Shown one piece after another: positions 19,053 through 27,785 of a stretch of DNA of 64,000 nucleotides (its first letter is position 1; each line of letters starts with the position of its first letter). Position numbers and translations under genes: made by a program. The DNA comes from an uncultured Oscillospiraceae bacterium (GTDB lineage: Bacteria; Bacillota; Clostridia; Oscillospirales; Acutalibacteraceae): contig CASEMN010000001.1 in assembly GCA_949289045.1 (NCBI GenBank), forward strand, positions 248,001-312,000, read 5' to 3'. The notes beneath the pieces are model-generated. The model did not search any database, was not told the DNA's origin, and saw only the letters and a program-made list of their open reading frames with translations.

Positions 19053-19904
19053 ATGATGAGGTTAAAAAAGAGCATTTCTTTTATTCTTGTAATTGTTATT
19101 TTGTTCTGCTTAGGAAAAACATCCTTGATACTTTCTGCTGAAAACAGCGGCTATATTGTTTTAATAAACAATGAAAACTCTCCTATTTCATTTGCAGGAA
19201 TTGAGTATTCATTAAGCGAAGATTTAAAAAATCTTTCAATTGAATTTCAAATAACAGATGTACACGCCTATAAAGGTAAACAGGGAATACGATTTTCAGT
19301 TATTTATGGGAATGAAAAAGATGAAATATTTATTGATTCTGATTCTTTTACCTGTACTGAGTCATCGCTTTTTTCATTAAAAAATACCGTTAATAAAATA
19401 GAAGTATATGACAGTCACTCAAATGTAACAATTGCATTTGAACTTTCCTTCAGTAAGAAAATTGTTGATAATCTCATTTTAGAAGCTGAATTTATTGATG
19501 CTTCCGGAGTTCATACAGAAAAGACAACATGTGTTTTGTACAGTATTCAGGAAACGTCAAAAAGCAGCACAGAGTCTAAAGAAAGTACAACCGTTAAAGG
19601 GGAAAGCTCCTCACATGAAAAAGAAATCACTACAGTAAAAAATTCGGTTGGTGCTTCTATAAAATCACCTCAGTATTCTTCCGATAAATATTACGGAAAC
19701 TCATATAACAATCTGTTACATTCTCAAAACAACGGTGAAACAACTGTCGCTGATTTAAGGGACGCTGTGAGTACCGATTCTTACAGTAACCATAGCGGCG
19801 TTTTAGGTGTACGGCAAATTGTTGCTATAACACTTGCTGTATTTCTATTTGCCGCTGCTTTTGTGTGTATAATTTTAGGAATTAAAAAAAGTAAGGTGAC
19901 TTAG
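19053..19904 (+). CDS. Predicted cell-surface protein with signal peptide and C-terminal TM
   Basis: A 283-residue protein not recognised as a known family. It has an N-terminal signal sequence (basic MMRLKK, hydrophobic core about 8-24, likely cleavage near LSAEN). A beta-rich extracytoplasmic domain follows (about 30-165). Next is a Ser/Thr/Glu/Asn-rich linker (about 168-245), and then one TM helix (about 255-276) with a basic end (GIKKSKVT). This topology places the domain outside the cell, held to the membrane on a flexible stalk. No clear ribosome site precedes the ATG. The MATE exporter gene follows after 2 nt, so a shared transcript is likely. Confidence 0.6.
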   Translation: MMRLKKSISFILVIVILFCLGKTSLILSAENSGYIVLINNENSPISFAGIEYSLSEDLKNLSIEFQITDVHAYKGKQGIRFSVIYGNEKDEIFIDSDSFTCTESSLFSLKNTVNKIEVYDSHSNVTIAFELSFSKKIVDNLILEAEFIDASGVHTEKTTCVLYSIQETSKSSTESKESTTVKGESSSHEKEITTVKNSVGASIKSPQYSSDKYYGNSYNNLLHSQNNGETTVADLRDAVSTDSYSNHSGVLGVRQIVAITLAVFLFAAAFVCIILGIKKSKVT

Positions 19905-19906
19905 TT

Positions 19907-21271
19907 TTGGCCAAAAGACAAACAGATTTGGGAAATGATAAGATTGGAGGTTTGATAATCAGGCTTGCTGTTCCGTCGATAGCGGCTCAGCTTGTAAATG
20001 CATTGTACAACATAGTAGATAGAATCTACATTGGTCATATTGACGTAATAGGTTCTACTGCACTTACAGGTGTCGGTGTAACTTTTCCTCTTATTTTGAT
20101 TATTTCCGCTTTCAGTGCTCTTATCGGTATGGGCGGAGCTCCGAGAGCAGCAATAAAAATGGGTGCCGGAGATAATGAAGGAGCAGAAAAAATCCTCGGT
20201 AACTGCACAAGCGTTTTGATCGGATTATCTATAGTGCTGACAACGGTTTTCATGATTTTCAGAGAGCCTTTGCTGATGGCATTTGGTGCTTCAGAAAATA
20301 CAATCGGCTATGCATCTGAGTACATGGAGATTTATCTTATCGGCACTATCGCTGTTCAGCTTTCTTTGGGTCTTAATTCATTTATCTCCACTCAGGGATT
20401 TGCAACAACAAGTATGGCTACTGTACTAATAGGAGCAGTTACCAATATTGTACTTGACCCTGTATTCATTTATGGTTTTGATATGGGCGTAAAGGGTGCT
20501 GCAATCGCCACTATACTTTCCCAGACTCTTTCTGCAATATGGGTGCTTATATTCCTTACAGGTAAAAAGACAAAGATAAAGATTAAGTTTTCTAACTTTA
20601 AACCTGAAAGAAAAGTTATTTTTCCCGCTCTTACTTTGGGACTTTCTCCTTTTATTATGCAGAGCACGGAAAGCCTTGTTGTAGTTACTTTAAATTCTTC
20701 TCTACAAGGTTACGGTGGAGACATTGCTGTCGGAGCTATGACGATTATCAGTAGCATTATGCAGCTTGTTTATCTTCCTATGCAGGGACTTGCTCAGGGC
20801 GCTCAGCCGATAATCAGTTTTAACTATGGAGCAGGCAATACAGAGCGTGTAAAAAAAGCTTTTAAAATATTTATAACTATCTCATTATCATATTCGGTAG
20901 TTATGTGGCTTTTTGTAATGCTTTTACCTCAGCTACTTGTACGCATATTTACCAGTGATGCACAGCTTATGGAAACGGCATCATGGGCTTTGAGAATTTA
21001 TATGGCAGGTATATTTGCTCTCGGAGCACAGACTGCATGTCAACAAACCTTTGTTTCACTTGGTCAGGCAAATGTCTCTATCTTTTTGGCACTTTTAAGG
21101 AAAATAATTCTACTTATACCGCTAGTATATATACTGCCTCTTTTCTTTACAGATAAAGTTCTGGGTGTTTTCCTGGCAGAACCTTTTGCTGATGTTATTG
21201 CCGCTACGGTTACAACAATTGTCTTTGCATTTAAATTTCCCAAAATTCTTAAAAGCAAAGTTGTTGACTAA
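19907..21271 (+). CDS. MATE family multidrug/toxin exporter
   Basis: A 454-residue protein with 12 TM helices and the two-fold internal repeat of the MATE (NorM/DinF-like) family. Family features include IVDRIYIGHIDVIGSTALTGV near residue 35, a Gly-Pro rich ALIGMGGAPRAAIKMGAG, and the second-half counterpart LPMQGLAQGAQPIISFNYGAG. It likely exports cationic or toxic compounds by sodium or proton antiport. The TTG start is preceded by AAGGTGA. A perfect terminator follows the gene. Confidence 0.92.
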   Translation: MAKRQTDLGNDKIGGLIIRLAVPSIAAQLVNALYNIVDRIYIGHIDVIGSTALTGVGVTFPLILIISAFSALIGMGGAPRAAIKMGAGDNEGAEKILGNCTSVLIGLSIVLTTVFMIFREPLLMAFGASENTIGYASEYMEIYLIGTIAVQLSLGLNSFISTQGFATTSMATVLIGAVTNIVLDPVFIYGFDMGVKGAAIATILSQTLSAIWVLIFLTGKKTKIKIKFSNFKPERKVIFPALTLGLSPFIMQSTESLVVVTLNSSLQGYGGDIAVGAMTIISSIMQLVYLPMQGLAQGAQPIISFNYGAGNTERVKKAFKIFITISLSYSVVMWLFVMLLPQLLVRIFTSDAQLMETASWALRIYMAGIFALGAQTACQQTFVSLGQANVSIFLALLRKIILLIPLVYILPLFFTDKVLGVFLAEPFADVIAATVTTIVFAFKFPKILKSKVVD

Positions 21272-21291
21272 TTAAAGTTTGAAAATGTTAT

Positions 21292-21324
21292 AAAAAGAGT
21301 CTGCTTTAAAAGCAGACTCTTTTT
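21292..21324 (+). terminator. Terminator after the MATE gene
   Basis: A perfect 15-bp stem (AAAAAGAGTCTGCTT / AAGCAGACTCTTTTT) with a 3-nt loop whose 3' arm ends in a T run. It is among the clearest intrinsic terminators in the window. Confidence 0.92.
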
Positions 21325-21382
21325 ATGCCCTTGCCAATTTTGATTTTTTGATTTACAATGTACTGCGCAAAGGAGAAAAAAT

Positions 21383-23317
21383 ATGGCTTTACTTAATGTA
21401 TATAATTTAAAAATGGAATTTGGAGAAAGGCTGTTGTTTTCTGGTGCATCTTTTGAAATCGGAGACAACGATAAAGTTGGAGTAATAGGTGCTAACGGAA
21501 CCGGCAAGACTACTCTTTTTAAATTGATAACAGGAGAAATGGCTCCATCTTCAGGTGAAATATATAAATCAAAAAATGCTGTTGTAGGTTATATGGAACA
21601 GCATGCCTGTTCCGATAGTAAACGTTCCCTTTATTCAGAAGTGCTTACTGTTTTTGAGCCACTTATGGAAATAGAGGATGAGCTTGAAGAGATTGCTTTC
21701 AAAATAGAATCACAAGGTGCAAATGATGAGATTTTAGAGCGCCAGGCGCAGCTTACAGAAAAATTTGAGAGAGAAGGCGGTCTTACTTTCAGAAGCAGAG
21801 CCAAAGCGGCAATAATCGGACTAGGTTTTTCTGAGATGGATATGGATTTACCATGCGGTAAACTTAGCGGGGGACAGCGTTCAAAAATCAGTTTGGCTAA
21901 ACTTCTTCTTTCAGGCGCCAACTTTCTTCTTTTGGACGAGCCTACGAACCATTTGGATATTAAAAGCGTAGAATGGCTTGAAGATTTTCTTAAAAATTTC
22001 AGCGGCGGATGTCTCGTTATTTCCCATGACCGATATTTTCTTGATAAAGTCACCGATAAAACCATGATGATAGAAAATCGACGTGTCACCTTTGGAAACC
22101 GCAGTTATTCAGGATTTATGGAACTTCGTGAAGAACAGAGAGAAATCGAGCTGCGTCATTATGAAAACACCATGAAAGAAGCTCACAGAATTGAGGGGAT
22201 AATAGAACAGCAGAGACGCTGGAACCGAGAACGTAATATAAGAATGGCGGAGAGCAAGCAGAAACAGCTTGACCGTCTTCTTGAAAATGTAGAAAAGCCT
22301 GAAAGTGAAGCAAAGACTCTTGATTTCAAATTTTCTGCTTCACAAGTAAGCGGCAACGAGGTTTTAAATGCTGACAATCTTTCAAAATCTTTTGGAAATA
22401 AAAAGATTTTTTCTGACATATCTTTTCAAATTTTAAGAAATGAAAGAGTTTTTCTTCTTGGTGAAAACGGATGTGGCAAAACCACACTGTTTAAGATGAT
22501 TCTGGGAAACTATGAGTGTGATGAAGGTACAATAAAGCTTGGTGCCAATGTTAAAATAGGATATTTCGATCAAACACTTGAAAGTCTTAATAATAATGCG
22601 ACGGTTTTATCTGAAATATGGGATTGTTATCCTACTATGACCGAGACAGCTGTGCGAAGTGCATTGGCAGCCTTTTTGTTTACGGGTGACGATATAAGCA
22701 AACGCATTTCAGCTCTCAGTGGTGGTGAAAAGGCGAGAGTTGCTCTTCTTAAACTTATGCTCTCGGGTGCAAACTTTTTGCTCCTTGACGAGCCGACCAA
22801 CCATCTTGATATATCTTCACGTGAAGCTCTTGAAAACGCTATAGCAAGTTATAACGGAACAGTTTTTGCTATATCTCATGACAGATATTTTATAAATAAA
22901 CTTGCTGACAGAATTTTTTGGATGAATAAAAGCGGAATGGAAAAGTATCAGGGTGATTATGATTATTTTGCCGAAAAGCATGCCGCTAAAGCTGAAGAGG
23001 TCATCGAAACAAAAGAGCAAAACAAAAAACCGAAAGTGAATATGTATGTTTTAAGAAAAGAAGCTGAGAGTGAAAAACGTAAACTTAATACGGCTTTAAA
23101 AAAGTGCGAAAATGAGATTGAAGAAACAGAGGAAAAAATAGAAAAAATAAATTTTGATATGTCAGATCCGGAGATTTCTTCAAACTATGAAAATATTATG
23201 GAACTTACCAAACAGCTTGATACTGCTACAAATAAGCTCGATGAGCTCTATGCGTCATGGGATGAATTGCATGAAAAGCTGGATAGAATTACAAAGGAAA
23301 TTAATTCTCAGTATTGA
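21383..23317 (+). CDS. ABC-F family ATPase (Uup/YfmM-like)
   Basis: A 644-residue soluble protein with two ATP-binding cassettes and no TM helices, the mark of ABC-F ribosome-associated factors. Walker A motifs are GANGTGKTT and GENGCGKTT; signatures are LSGGQRSKISLAKLLL and LSGGEKARVALLKLML; both Walker B segments read LLLDEPTNHLDI. The interdomain linker (about residues 240-320) is charged and helical. The C-terminus (about 545-644) is a coiled coil, as in Uup-type members. Likely roles are relieving stalled ribosomes or antibiotic protection; which one is not clear from the sequence. The SD AAAGGAG precedes ATG. Confidence 0.92.
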   Translation: MALLNVYNLKMEFGERLLFSGASFEIGDNDKVGVIGANGTGKTTLFKLITGEMAPSSGEIYKSKNAVVGYMEQHACSDSKRSLYSEVLTVFEPLMEIEDELEEIAFKIESQGANDEILERQAQLTEKFEREGGLTFRSRAKAAIIGLGFSEMDMDLPCGKLSGGQRSKISLAKLLLSGANFLLLDEPTNHLDIKSVEWLEDFLKNFSGGCLVISHDRYFLDKVTDKTMMIENRRVTFGNRSYSGFMELREEQREIELRHYENTMKEAHRIEGIIEQQRRWNRERNIRMAESKQKQLDRLLENVEKPESEAKTLDFKFSASQVSGNEVLNADNLSKSFGNKKIFSDISFQILRNERVFLLGENGCGKTTLFKMILGNYECDEGTIKLGANVKIGYFDQTLESLNNNATVLSEIWDCYPTMTETAVRSALAAFLFTGDDISKRISALSGGEKARVALLKLMLSGANFLLLDEPTNHLDISSREALENAIASYNGTVFAISHDRYFINKLADRIFWMNKSGMEKYQGDYDYFAEKHAAKAEEVIETKEQNKKPKVNMYVLRKEAESEKRKLNTALKKCENEIEETEEKIEKINFDMSDPEISSNYENIMELTKQLDTATNKLDELYASWDELHEKLDRITKEINSQY

Positions 23318-23342
23318 CAGTAACCGCATACAGTGGTATTAT
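23314..23342 (+). promoter_or_regulatory. Sigma-A promoter of the FMN riboswitch-ribU unit
   Basis: TTGACA and TATTAT are separated by exactly 17 bp. The -35 box overlaps the stop codon of the ABC-F gene. The expected transcription start lies about 15 bp before the riboswitch aptamer. Confidence 0.85.
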
Positions 23343-23362
23343 CATTTATAAGTTAATAGCTG

Positions 23363-23480
23363 TCTTCAGGGCGGGGTGAAATTCCCCACCGGCAGTAATG
23401 GGCAAAATGCCTTAGCCTGCGAGCGAAAGCTGATTTCGGTTAGATTCCGAAGCCGACGGTATAGTCCGGATGAAAGAAGC
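23363..23480 (+). ncRNA. FMN riboswitch (RFN element)
   Basis: The conserved RFN sequence is nearly complete: the TCTTCAGGGCGGGGTGAAAT opening, CCCACCGGCAGTAAT, AGCCTGCGAGC, a GGTTAGATTCCG core, CGACGGTATAGTCCGGATG, and the closing GAAAGAAG that pairs with the start as P1. It binds FMN. A terminator lies just downstream and ribU follows, so high FMN should stop transcription of the riboflavin transporter gene. Confidence 0.97.
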
Positions 23481-23500
23481 GGCACCCGGTACGTGCTGAG

Positions 23501-23531
23501 AGCCCTGCAATATTTTTGCGGGGCTTTTTTT
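23501..23531 (+). terminator. Riboswitch-controlled terminator before ribU
   Basis: A stem of AGCCCTGCAA with TTGCGGGGCT, with one G-U pair, followed by seven T residues. It lies between the FMN aptamer and the ribU ribosome site and is the expected expression platform. Confidence 0.92.
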
Positions 23532-23564
23532 GTTGACAGCGTTACGAAAGGAGATTTTGTAAAT

Positions 23565-24170
23565 ATGTCAGCAGCAAAAAAAACAGAAAAACTTGTACTT
23601 TTAGGAATCTTTTCCGCAATGGCCTTTGTCCTTTATCTTTTGGAGTTTCCTATTCTGCCGAGTCTTGGTCATTTGAAACTGGATTTAAGTGATTTTCCCG
23701 CTTTAATAGGTTCAGTGTTCTTTGGCCCACTTTTCGGTGTGATAGTCGAGTTAGTAAAAAACATACTTGAACTTATATTCAAAGGTATCGGCACTCAGAT
23801 GGGCTTCGGCAATATAATGAATTTCATTGTGGGCTGTGCCTATATTGTTCCGTTTTCTCTTATTTTCAGAAAATATGCTTTCGGTAAAGAGGTTGACGGA
23901 AAAAGAAGAGCTACTTTTGCAGTAGTTGGCGGAATTGTCGGAATTATCAGCATAGTTGTTTTGGGCATAGGTTCCAATTACTTTATTGATCCTCTGTTCT
24001 TTAAATATTTCCTTGGTATTGAGCTTACCAGCGATGCCCTGTGGGGAGCCATTTGGGGCGCTACTGCTCTTAATGCCATAAAGGGAGTAATGCTTGCGGT
24101 GGCTGGTTATCCGCTTATGCTTGTGCTTTCAAAATATGCAGGCCGAGTTTTCAAATTCAGCTATAAGTAA
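23565..24170 (+). CDS. ribU: Riboflavin ECF transporter substrate-binding component RibU
   Basis: A 201-residue membrane protein with about six TM helices. It matches RibU S-components: LGIFSAMAFVLYLLEFPILP at the start, LKLDLSDFPALIGSVFFGP, and ELVKNILELIFKG. It captures riboflavin and works with a shared EcfA-EcfA'-EcfT module that is not in this window. The FMN riboswitch upstream confirms the substrate. ATG 23565 with GAAAGGAG before it is the only sensible start; the open frame continues back through the riboswitch but that part is not coding. Confidence 0.95.
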   Translation: MSAAKKTEKLVLLGIFSAMAFVLYLLEFPILPSLGHLKLDLSDFPALIGSVFFGPLFGVIVELVKNILELIFKGIGTQMGFGNIMNFIVGCAYIVPFSLIFRKYAFGKEVDGKRRATFAVVGGIVGIISIVVLGIGSNYFIDPLFFKYFLGIELTSDALWGAIWGATALNAIKGVMLAVAGYPLMLVLSKYAGRVFKFSYK

Positions 24171-24224
24171 TTTTTCAGCAGAAGAATAATTTGTCGTCTG
24201 AAGGTCGAAAATGAGTTTTTAGTG

Positions 24225-24253
24225 TTGACTTTTGACCGCAGATGTTGTATTAT
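24225..24253 (+). promoter_or_regulatory. Sigma-A promoter of the SAM riboswitch-metK unit
   Basis: TTGACT and TATTAT are separated by 17 bp, and the expected start of transcription is about 8-10 bp before the aptamer P1 stem. Confidence 0.83.
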
Positions 24254-24268
24254 TAGCTCAAACTTAAT

Positions 24269-24367
24269 ACCTTATTTAGAGTGGCTGAGGGGATAGGCCC
24301 TGTGAAGCCCGGCAACCTGCTTTTCGGCAAGGTGCCAAGTCCTACGGTATTAACCGAAAGATAAGGT
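24269..24367 (+). ncRNA. SAM-I riboswitch (S-box)
   Basis: The S-box consensus is present: an AGAGTGGCTGAGGGGA-like opening, GGCCCTGTGAAGCCCGGCAACC, AAGGTGCCAAGTCCT and the closing GAAAGATAAG. P1 is formed by ACCTTAT (24269-24275) and ATAAGGT (24361-24367). It senses S-adenosylmethionine and lies before metK, the SAM synthetase gene, giving simple feedback control. Confidence 0.97.
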
Positions 24368-24383
24368 TAAAAATTCACCTTAT

Positions 24384-24418
24384 AAGCACCCGCGGTTAGT
24401 TGCGAGTGCTTTATTTGT
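24384..24418 (+). terminator. Riboswitch-controlled terminator before metK
   Basis: A 10-bp stem with one mismatch (AAGCACCCGC with GCGAGTGCTT) followed by TATTTGTG. A second copy of the P1 strand ACCTTAT at 24377-24383 directly precedes it and can compete for the P1 3' strand, a likely antiterminator part. Confidence 0.8.
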
Positions 24419-24454
24419 GTGATAATGTGATTTTTTATCAAAGGAGTTAAAGAA

Positions 24455-25651
24455 ATGGCAAGACATCTTTTCACTTCTGAGTCAGTAACAGAAGGACATC
24501 CCGATAAAATCTGCGACCAGATTTCCGATGCAGTTCTGGATGCAATTTTCTCAAAAGATCCGCAGGCAAGAGTGGCTTGTGAAACAACATGTACAACAGG
24601 TCAGATACTTGTTATGGGCGAAATTAGTACTACAAGCAAGCCTGATATTGCTAAAATTGCAAGAGAAGTTGTATGTGAAATAGGATATGACGACGCAACA
24701 AAAGGATTTGACGGAAACAGCTGTGCAGTGCTTACAGCTATTGATGAGCAGTCTCCTGATATTGCTATGGGCGTAGATAAATCTTTTGAACTTAAAGGCG
24801 GCGAAGATGACGCTTATAACCTTAACGGTGCAGGTGATCAGGGTATGATGTTTGGTTTCGCTTGTGACGAAACCCCTGAGCTTATGCCTATGCCTATTGC
24901 GCTTGCTCATAAGCTTGCAATGCGTCTTACTGCTGTTAGAAAGGATGGAACTCTTCCTTACCTTCGTCCCGACGGAAAAACTCAGGTTACAATTGAATAT
25001 GATGAAAACGACAATCCTGTAAGAGTTGATACAATTGTTGTTTCATCTCAGCACAGTGACGATGTTTCTCTCGAACAGATAAGAGCTGACATTGTTGAGC
25101 ATGTTGTTAAGCCCATTGTTCCCGCCGAGCTTATGGATGACCATACAATAATTTATGTAAATCCCACAGGTCGTTTTGTAAAGGGCGGTCCCGCAGCTGA
25201 CAGCGGACTTACAGGAAGAAAGATCATTGTTGATACATACGGCGGATATTCACGTCACGGCGGCGGAGCTTTCTCCGGAAAAGATCCGACAAAGGTTGAC
25301 CGTTCAGCTGCATATGCCGCTCGTTATGTTGCAAAGAATATTGTTGCTGCAAAGCTTGCAAAGAAGTGTGAAATCCAGCTTGCTTATGCAATCGGTGTTG
25401 CAAAGCCCGTTTCAATAATGGTTGATACATTCGGCACAGGAGTTATTCCAGATGATACTCTCAGCGAGATTGTTGAAGAGGCATTCGATTTAAGACCAGC
25501 TGCAATTATTGATTCTCTCGATCTTCGCAGACCTATTTACCGTCAGGTTGCCGCTTACGGACATATGGGAAGAACAGATATAGACCTTCCCTGGGAGAAA
25601 ACTGATAAAGTTGAAGTTCTTAAAGAGCTTTCAGGCGTTAATAATATGTAA
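24455..25651 (+). CDS. metK: S-adenosylmethionine synthetase
   Basis: A 398-residue enzyme of full family length that makes SAM from methionine and ATP. Signature segments are present: [18 protein letters not shown] at the start, the [10 protein letters not shown] hexapeptide region, [18 protein letters not shown], and the phosphate-binding [16 protein letters not shown]. It is preceded by an AAAGGAG ribosome site and controlled by the SAM-I riboswitch just upstream. Confidence 0.98.
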   Translation: MARHLFTSESVTEGHPDKICDQISDAVLDAIFSKDPQARVACETTCTTGQILVMGEISTTSKPDIAKIAREVVCEIGYDDATKGFDGNSCAVLTAIDEQSPDIAMGVDKSFELKGGEDDAYNLNGAGDQGMMFGFACDETPELMPMPIALAHKLAMRLTAVRKDGTLPYLRPDGKTQVTIEYDENDNPVRVDTIVVSSQHSDDVSLEQIRADIVEHVVKPIVPAELMDDHTIIYVNPTGRFVKGGPAADSGLTGRKIIVDTYGGYSRHGGGAFSGKDPTKVDRSAAYAARYVAKNIVAAKLAKKCEIQLAYAIGVAKPVSIMVDTFGTGVIPDDTLSEIVEEAFDLRPAAIIDSLDLRRPIYRQVAAYGHMGRTDIDLPWEKTDKVEVLKELSGVNNM

Positions 25652-25666
25652 ATTTTACTTATATCA

Positions 25667-25686
25667 AGACCGGCATCAGCCGGTCT
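25667..25686 (+). terminator. Terminator after metK
   Basis: A perfect 8-bp GC-rich stem (AGACCGGC / GCCGGTCT) with the loop ATCA, followed by GATTTATTTTATTT. Confidence 0.9.
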
Positions 25687-25698
25687 GATTTATTTTAT

Positions 25699-25728
25699 TT
25701 GACAAACGTATGTGAAAATTGGTAAAAT
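25699..25728 (+). promoter_or_regulatory. Candidate sigma-A promoter of the yicC-to-thiN gene cluster
   Basis: TTGACA and TAAAAT are separated by 18 bp, just after the metK terminator and about 48 bp before the yicC ATG. It is the only clear promoter seen before a run of fourteen closely spaced genes. Confidence 0.72.
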
Positions 25729-25775
25729 ATATTAAATATCAAAATAAAGTAAATACTATACGGGTGATTACTAAA

Positions 25776-26654
25776 ATGATTAGAAGTATGACAGGATACG
25801 GTCGTGCTCAGGATACCGTTGACGGAATGAGTATTACTGTTGAAATAAAAAGCGTGAATCATCGCTATTTTGAGTTTAGTTCTCGTGTTCCGAGAGTATA
25901 TGGATTTATTGAAGAAAAGCTCAAATCCTATGTTCAGTCTCGTATTTCGAGAGGTAAAACGGAATGTTTTGTACAGATTGAATCTTTAGAAGAGGAAGCT
26001 GCAGAGGTTACGGTAAACCATTCTTTGGCAGCAGGATATTTTCAAGCTCTGCGAGAAATAGCAGATAAATATGATGTAAGAAATGACATATCTGTATCAA
26101 CTCTTACAAGATTTAATGATATTCTTACAGTTCATAAGGCCGAAGCTGATGAAGAAAAAATCTGGAATGCTGTAAGATCAGTTCTTGAAAAAGCTGTTAA
26201 TTCATTTATTGACATGAGAGAACATGAAGGCGTAAAGCTGCGTGAAGATATTAGTAGCCGTGCTGATTTAATTCTTACCTATGTGGAGTTTATTGAAGAG
26301 CGTTCTCCTCAGACTGTTAAAGAATATAACGATAAGCTTGTAGCGAGAATGAAAGAGATTTTAGGTGACGTTCATATAGATGAACAGAGAATTTTAACTG
26401 AGGCTGCTGTTTTTGCAGATAAAGTAGCGGTAGCCGAAGAAACAGTAAGACTTAGAAGTCACATTGACCAGTTAAAAGCATTTTTGGATTCAAAAGATGC
26501 AATTGGCCGCAAAATGGACTTTTTGGTCCAGGAGATGAACCGAGAAGCCAATACAATCGGTTCAAAAGCTCAGGACGTTGAAATCGCTTCTAAGGTTATA
26601 GATATTAAAGCTGAGGTTGAAAAAATCAGAGAGCAAGTTCAAAATATTGAATAA
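25776..26654 (+). CDS. yicC: YicC family endoribonuclease
   Basis: A 292-residue protein with the YicC N-terminal signature MIRSMTGYGRA and the conserved IKSVNHRYFEFSSRVP, plus the C-terminal DUF1732 block KMDFLVQEMNREANTIGSKA. YicC proteins are stress-related RNases that act on RNA hairpins. ATG 25776 gives the usual family N-terminus and follows GGGTGA at about 10 nt; the longer frame overlaps the promoter. It is the first gene of the cluster that continues with remA, gmk and rpoZ, the same order as in many Firmicutes. Confidence 0.93.
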   Translation: MIRSMTGYGRAQDTVDGMSITVEIKSVNHRYFEFSSRVPRVYGFIEEKLKSYVQSRISRGKTECFVQIESLEEEAAEVTVNHSLAAGYFQALREIADKYDVRNDISVSTLTRFNDILTVHKAEADEEKIWNAVRSVLEKAVNSFIDMREHEGVKLREDISSRADLILTYVEFIEERSPQTVKEYNDKLVARMKEILGDVHIDEQRILTEAAVFADKVAVAEETVRLRSHIDQLKAFLDSKDAIGRKMDFLVQEMNREANTIGSKAQDVEIASKVIDIKAEVEKIREQVQNIE

Positions 26655-26672
26655 TTTTATCGGAGGTAAAAG

Positions 26673-26957
26673 ATGAAGCTAATAAATATTGGTTTTGGCA
26701 ATATGATAAATGCCAACCGACTTGTTGCTATAGTAAGTCCTGAATCTGCTCCGATAAAAAGGATAATACAGGACAGCAAAGAAAAGGGAATGCTCATTGA
26801 TGCAACCCATGGAAGAAGAACGAGAGCGGTTATTATAACTGACAGTGACCATGTTATTCTTACTTATCTTCAGTCTGAGACGGTTGCCAACAGACTTGTC
26901 GAAGGCGGCGATATAGACGATACTGAACTTGAGGGAGGAACAGCAGAGGATGAATAA
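26673..26957 (+). CDS. remA: RemA/DUF370 DNA-binding regulator
   Basis: A 94-residue protein matching Rem[21 protein letters not shown], then [22 protein letters not shown]. In Bacillus RemA binds DNA as a ring-like oligomer and activates matrix and osmoprotection genes. The C-terminus is acidic. It is preceded by GGAGG and overlaps gmk by 8 nt. It sits between yicC and gmk as in most Firmicutes. Confidence 0.92.
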   Translation: MKLINIGFGNMINANRLVAIVSPESAPIKRIIQDSKEKGMLIDATHGRRTRAVIITDSDHVILTYLQSETVANRLVEGGDIDDTELEGGTAEDE

Positions 26958-27561
26958 AAAGGGGATGCTTATTATTCTTTCCGGACCTTCAGGTTCGGGA
27001 AAAGATACAATTTTAGCTGAACTTAAAAAGCGTGATCAAAGCGTTCAGCTGTCAGTTTCACTTACTACAAGAGCTCCGAGAGATTGGGAAATTGATGGAT
27101 TTCACTATCATTTTGTATCTGAGGAAGAATTCAAGAAAAAACTTGAAAATAACGATATACTCGAATATGCAAAGTATAGCGTAAATTATTATGGAACTCC
27201 AAAAGCTCCAGTAGACAAATGGCTCAGCGAGGGAAAAAATGTGGTTTTAAAAATCGAGGTACAGGGTGCGCAGAAAATTCGTGAGATGTACCCCGATGTA
27301 GTCAGCATTTTCCTTATGCCGCCGTCCATGCCTGTTCTCGAACAGCGTCTTCGCAATCGTGAAAGCGAGGACGAAGATGATATAAGGCGCAGAATGACTA
27401 TTGCAAGGGATGAAATCAAACGTTCCTGCGAATATGATTATATAGTTGTTAACGATGTCGTAGACTATGCAGTCAGCGATATTTGTGCTATTATTCAAGC
27501 AGAAGGATTAAAGTCCAAAAGATTAACTGAAGAAATTGAAGAGGTGCTTACAAATGGTTAA
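26950..27561 (+). CDS. gmk: Guanylate kinase
   Basis: A 203-residue enzyme that phosphorylates GMP to GDP. The P-loop is [11 protein letters not shown] (residues about 10-20), with the GMP-binding [21 protein letters not shown] and the lid region [20 protein letters not shown] 26950 follows GGGAGGA at 10 nt. An upstream TTG in the same frame would include that ribosome site. It overlaps remA before it and rpoZ after it by 8 nt each. Confidence 0.96.
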   Translation: MNKKGMLIILSGPSGSGKDTILAELKKRDQSVQLSVSLTTRAPRDWEIDGFHYHFVSEEEFKKKLENNDILEYAKYSVNYYGTPKAPVDKWLSEGKNVVLKIEVQGAQKIREMYPDVVSIFLMPPSMPVLEQRLRNRESEDEDDIRRRMTIARDEIKRSCEYDYIVVNDVVDYAVSDICAIIQAEGLKSKRLTEEIEEVLTNG

Positions 27562-27763
27562 TTTCGATTTAAACAAAATTTTAAAAGGACATACAAGCCG
27601 TTATTCTCTTGTAATTGCTGTTGCTAAAAGAGCAAGAGAAATTTCTGAAAATGCAGCTGAAGAAGGCGAGATTCTTATTGAAAAGCCTGTAAGCTTAGCA
27701 ATAGAAGAAATTGCTGATAACAAATATGATATAATTGAGCCTGAGGAAATCAGGGATATCTGA
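27554..27763 (+). CDS. rpoZ: RNA polymerase omega subunit
   Basis: A 69-residue protein. It shows the omega pattern: SRYSLVIAVAKRAREISE, then a KPVSLAIEEIADNKYDI segment. It helps assemble the beta' subunit. ATG 27554 follows GAGGTG at 27539-27544, which lies inside the end of gmk, so the two genes are translationally coupled. gmk-rpoZ-priA is a conserved order. Confidence 0.94.
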   Translation: MVNFDLNKILKGHTSRYSLVIAVAKRAREISENAAEEGEILIEKPVSLAIEEIADNKYDIIEPEEIRDI

Positions 27764-27785
27764 TTTAATTTTCGGGAGTTTTTTC

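Noticed and set aside
23376..23564. N-terminal extension of the ribU frame
   Set aside because: The stretch is the FMN riboswitch and its terminator; the RibU homology and ribosome site begin at 23565.
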